Positions 61,447 through 64,000 of a stretch of DNA of 64,000 nt are shown here, piece by piece; position 1 is the first letter of the stretch; every line of letters begins with the position of its first letter. Under the pieces are notes generated by a model that was not told where the DNA came from, did no database searches, and saw nothing but the letters and a program-made list of their open reading frames with translations. Both the position numbers and the translations under genes were made by a program. Source of the DNA: Mycobacterium senriense (lineage in GTDB: Bacteria; Actinomycetota; Actinomycetes; Mycobacteriales; Mycobacteriaceae); the NCBI RefSeq assembly GCF_019668465.1, contig NZ_AP024828.1, positions 2,914,001 to 2,978,000 on the forward strand, read 5' to 3'.

Positions 61447-62587
61447 GATTGGAATCCCAGCAGTTTGGCGGACAGTGCGGTCAGGATTTCGGTGGTCCCG
61501 CCGCCGATGCCGAGGATTCTCATGTCCCGGTATTGGCGTTCCACCTCGGATTCGGCCATGTAACCCATGCCGCCGAACAGCTGGACGGCTTGATTGGCCA
61601 CCCATTCGCCGGCCTCGACGGCGGTGTTCTTGGCGAAACAGACCTGCGGAATCAGGTTGGTCTCGCCGGCGAGCTGCCGCTCCACCACGCTGCGCGAATA
61701 GACCCGGGCGACGTCGATGCGACGGGCCATCTCGGCCAATGTGTTCTGCACCGACTGCCGCGATATCAACGGGCGACCGAACGTTTCGCGGTCGCGACAC
61801 CATTGCACCGTAAGGTCCAGGCACCGCTGCGCGCTCGAATATGCCTGTGCGGCAAGGCCAATGCGCTCCGAGACGAAGGCCTGCGCGATCTGGGCGAAGC
61901 CGCTGTTCTCGGCGCCGACCAAATTGGCCACCGGCACCCGGACGTCGGTGTAGGACAGCTCGGCGGTGTCCGAGGATCGCCAGCCCATCTTGTCCAGCTT
62001 GCGGGTCACCTCGAAGCCCGGCGTGCCCTTCTCGACCGCGAGCAGTGAAACGCCGCCCGCGCCGGCGCCTCCGGTGCGCACCGCGGTGACCACGTAGTCG
62101 GCGCGGACCCCGGAGGTGATGTAGGTCTTGGCACCGTTGACGACGTAGTGGTCAGCGTCGCGCACAGCTGCGGTCCGCAGATGCCCGACGTCGGAACCGC
62201 CGCCGGGCTCGGTGATGGCCAGCGAACCGATCATCTCGCCGGCCAGCGTCGGGCGGACGAACTCATCGATCAGCCGCTGGTCGCCGGAGGCGATCATGTG
62301 CGGAACCGCGATGCCGCAGGTGAACAGCGACGCGAAGACACCGCCCGGCGCTCCGGCCTGATGCATCTCCTCGCAGATGATCACCGCGTCGGCGCCGTCA
62401 CCGCCACCACCGCCGACCGACTCGGGGAAGCCAGCACCCAGCAGCCCGGCGGCCCCGGCGCTGCGGTGCAATTCGCGCGGCAGGTCGCCGGTGCGCTCCC
62501 ACTCGTCGACGTGGGGCAAGATCTCGCGTTCTGCGAACGAGCGCACCGTCTTTCGCAGCTGTTCGCGCTCGGGCGTGGTCCAGATGG

Positions 62588-62591
<4 letters not shown>
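61443..62591 (-). CDS. fadE13: Acyl-CoA dehydrogenase FadE13
   Basis: A 382-residue acyl-CoA dehydrogenase (Rv0975c, 385). TIWTTPEREQLRKTVRSFAE, GLLGAGFPESVGG, GSLAITEPGGGSDVGHLRT, GAKTYITSGVRADYVV, and VQLFGGMGYMAESEVERQYR. It is a different subgroup from FadE12 and probably acts on another intermediate of the same pathway. The GTG at 62591 overlaps the upstream stop by 4 nt (GTGA), so the longer frame to 62822 is rejected. Confidence 0.94.

Positions 62592-64000
<1,409 letters not shown>

Overview
The window is high-GC actinobacterial DNA, and its gene order is that of a slow-growing, non-tuberculous Mycobacterium, probably of the M. avium complex. From about 5.9 kb onward it follows the M. 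tuberculosis Rv0923c-Rv0976c block (mntH, pstS-pstC-pstA, Ku/LigD, pgi, chorismate mutase, uvrD1, sucCD, purNH, accA2/accD2), with clear insertions and losses. Species is an inference; family assignments come from reading motifs, without database searches.

1-5.8 kb is an accessory region next to a tRNA-Arg(CCT) gene. It holds phage remnants (a 5'-truncated HK97-type capsid gene, a small head-region gene, a terminase-small-subunit-like gene), a two-gene unit encoding a histone-fold DUF1931 protein, several small secreted or unknown proteins and a deazaflavin-dependent nitroreductase. No integrase survives.

5.9-16 kb: an F420-type oxidoreductase, a gamma-glutamylcyclotransferase/poly-gamma-glutamate hydrolase fusion, the Mn transporter MntH, a two-gene dehydrogenase unit with a KstR-like site, then a phosphate-uptake operon with two tandem PstS genes, PstC and PstA but no ATPase gene. 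Its two pstS genes carry the same upstream box.

15.7-24 kb: the NHEJ genes ku and ligD, neighbours in M. tuberculosis, are here separated by a four-gene polyol cassette (two mannitol-dehydrogenase-family enzymes, a HAD phosphatase and a PfkB sugar kinase) with 4-nt overlaps at two of its three junctions.

24-36.5 kb: a FAH/metallo-beta-lactamase fusion gene broken by a frameshift, a methyltransferase, an enoyl-CoA hydratase, a KstR-box-controlled LLM oxidoreductase, a STAS-HATPase regulator, a diiron oxygenase/flavin monooxygenase pair, intact cobF and full-length Fpg/Nei glycosylase (cobF lost and the glycosylase gene shortened in the M. tuberculosis complex), an SDR, pgi and chorismate mutase.

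36.5-54 kb: uvrD1, an M23 peptidase with a small membrane protein, sucCD with a CRP-like site, a thiolase-like protein lacking the usual Cys, a second KstR-box LLM gene, the 34 kDa-antigen-like protein, PerM, purN-purH, and an AAA+/VWA pair.

54-64 kb: an aldo/keto reductase, a DUF1707 protein, and a tightly overlapping six-gene cluster on the minus strand (echA7, fadE12, accA2, accD2, fadE13, AtuA-like) for carboxylation-dependent breakdown of a branched or isoprenoid acyl-CoA. The last gene runs off the window.
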